Assembly (NCBI GenBank): GCA_030146225.1
Contig: JASLCA010000072.1
Span: forward strand, 1-6,498
Origin: Sphingobacterium sp.
Lineage (GTDB): Bacteria; Bacteroidota; Bacteroidia; Sphingobacteriales; Sphingobacteriaceae
Length of the DNA: 6,498 bases
Direction: 5' to 3'
The position numbers were made by a program, and so were the translations under genes. The first letter of the stretch is position 1; every line of letters begins with the position of its first letter. Positions 6,449-6,498 of the stretch are shown here, in pieces. The notes beneath the pieces were generated by a model, which saw only the letters and a list, made by a program, of their open reading frames with translations, was not told where the DNA came from and searched no databases.

Positions 6449-6476
6449 CTTAATTCTATTCGTTAAGTTAATTTTT
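6449..6476 (+). terminator. Weak terminator-like hairpin after xseB
   Basis: CTTAAT (6449-6454) can pair with GTTAAG (6462-6467) around a 7-base loop, and TTAATTTTT follows (6468-6476). The stem is short and AT-rich with a wobble pair, so it is a poor intrinsic terminator; transcription may continue beyond the window. It lies 6 bases after the xseB stop. Confidence 0.25.
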
Positions 6477-6498
6477 CAAATAAACTTGGGGCGCATTT

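Noticed and set aside
1..6498. A previously undescribed defence, toxin-antitoxin, phage or secondary-metabolite system
   Set aside because: Every substantial reading frame belongs to a housekeeping or cell-envelope family, or is the single unknown lipoprotein; no suitable gene cluster, tRNA, att site or composition break was seen.

Overview
The window looks like ordinary chromosomal DNA from a member of the Bacteroidota, most likely Sphingobacteriaceae (Sphingobacterium, Pedobacter or relatives). The reasons are: the lipoprotein next to fumC resembles a family I recall only from that group; the exonuclease VII large subunit has the GHSTNETV variant I associate with Bacteroidota; the serine hydrolase carries a glycoside hydrolase family 3 (GH3) type N-terminal part typical of that phylum; and strong Shine-Dalgarno sites are mostly absent. 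The taxonomic call is inference from protein sequence, not from a search.

Layout. (i) 2-1742, plus strand: the 3' four-fifths or so of fumC (class II fumarase, TCA cycle), followed after 4 bases by a small lipoprotein gene starting with GTG. (ii) 1743-1899: a gene-free gap between converging genes, which is a decayed direct duplication of the gene junction itself. It holds an orphan copy of the dipeptidase C-terminus and then an orphan copy of the lipoprotein C-terminus. (iii) 1900-4795, minus strand: a two-gene operon read leftward, with a secreted class C beta-lactamase-type serine hydrolase (577 aa) overlapping a secreted M19 (renal dipeptidase type) metallopeptidase. (iv) 4796-4947: a short divergent intergenic region that must hold promoters for both sides. 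(v) 4948-6442, plus strand: xseA and xseB, the two subunits of exonuclease VII, overlapping by 11 bases. (vi) 6443-6498: a short tail with a weak terminator-like hairpin.

How the genes work together. FumC hydrates fumarate to malate in the cytosol; the lipoprotein behind it has no known function. The serine hydrolase and the dipeptidase both carry signal peptides and appear translationally coupled, so they probably act on the same peptides, plausibly peptidoglycan fragments, outside the cytoplasm. XseA and XseB form one enzyme that trims single-stranded DNA.

I see no mobile element, CRISPR array, tRNA, rRNA or defence system. The two most interesting observations are the duplicated convergent-gene junction at 1666-1975, and the serine hydrolase that appears to be a GH3-serine hydrolase fusion lacking its GH3 catalytic barrel.
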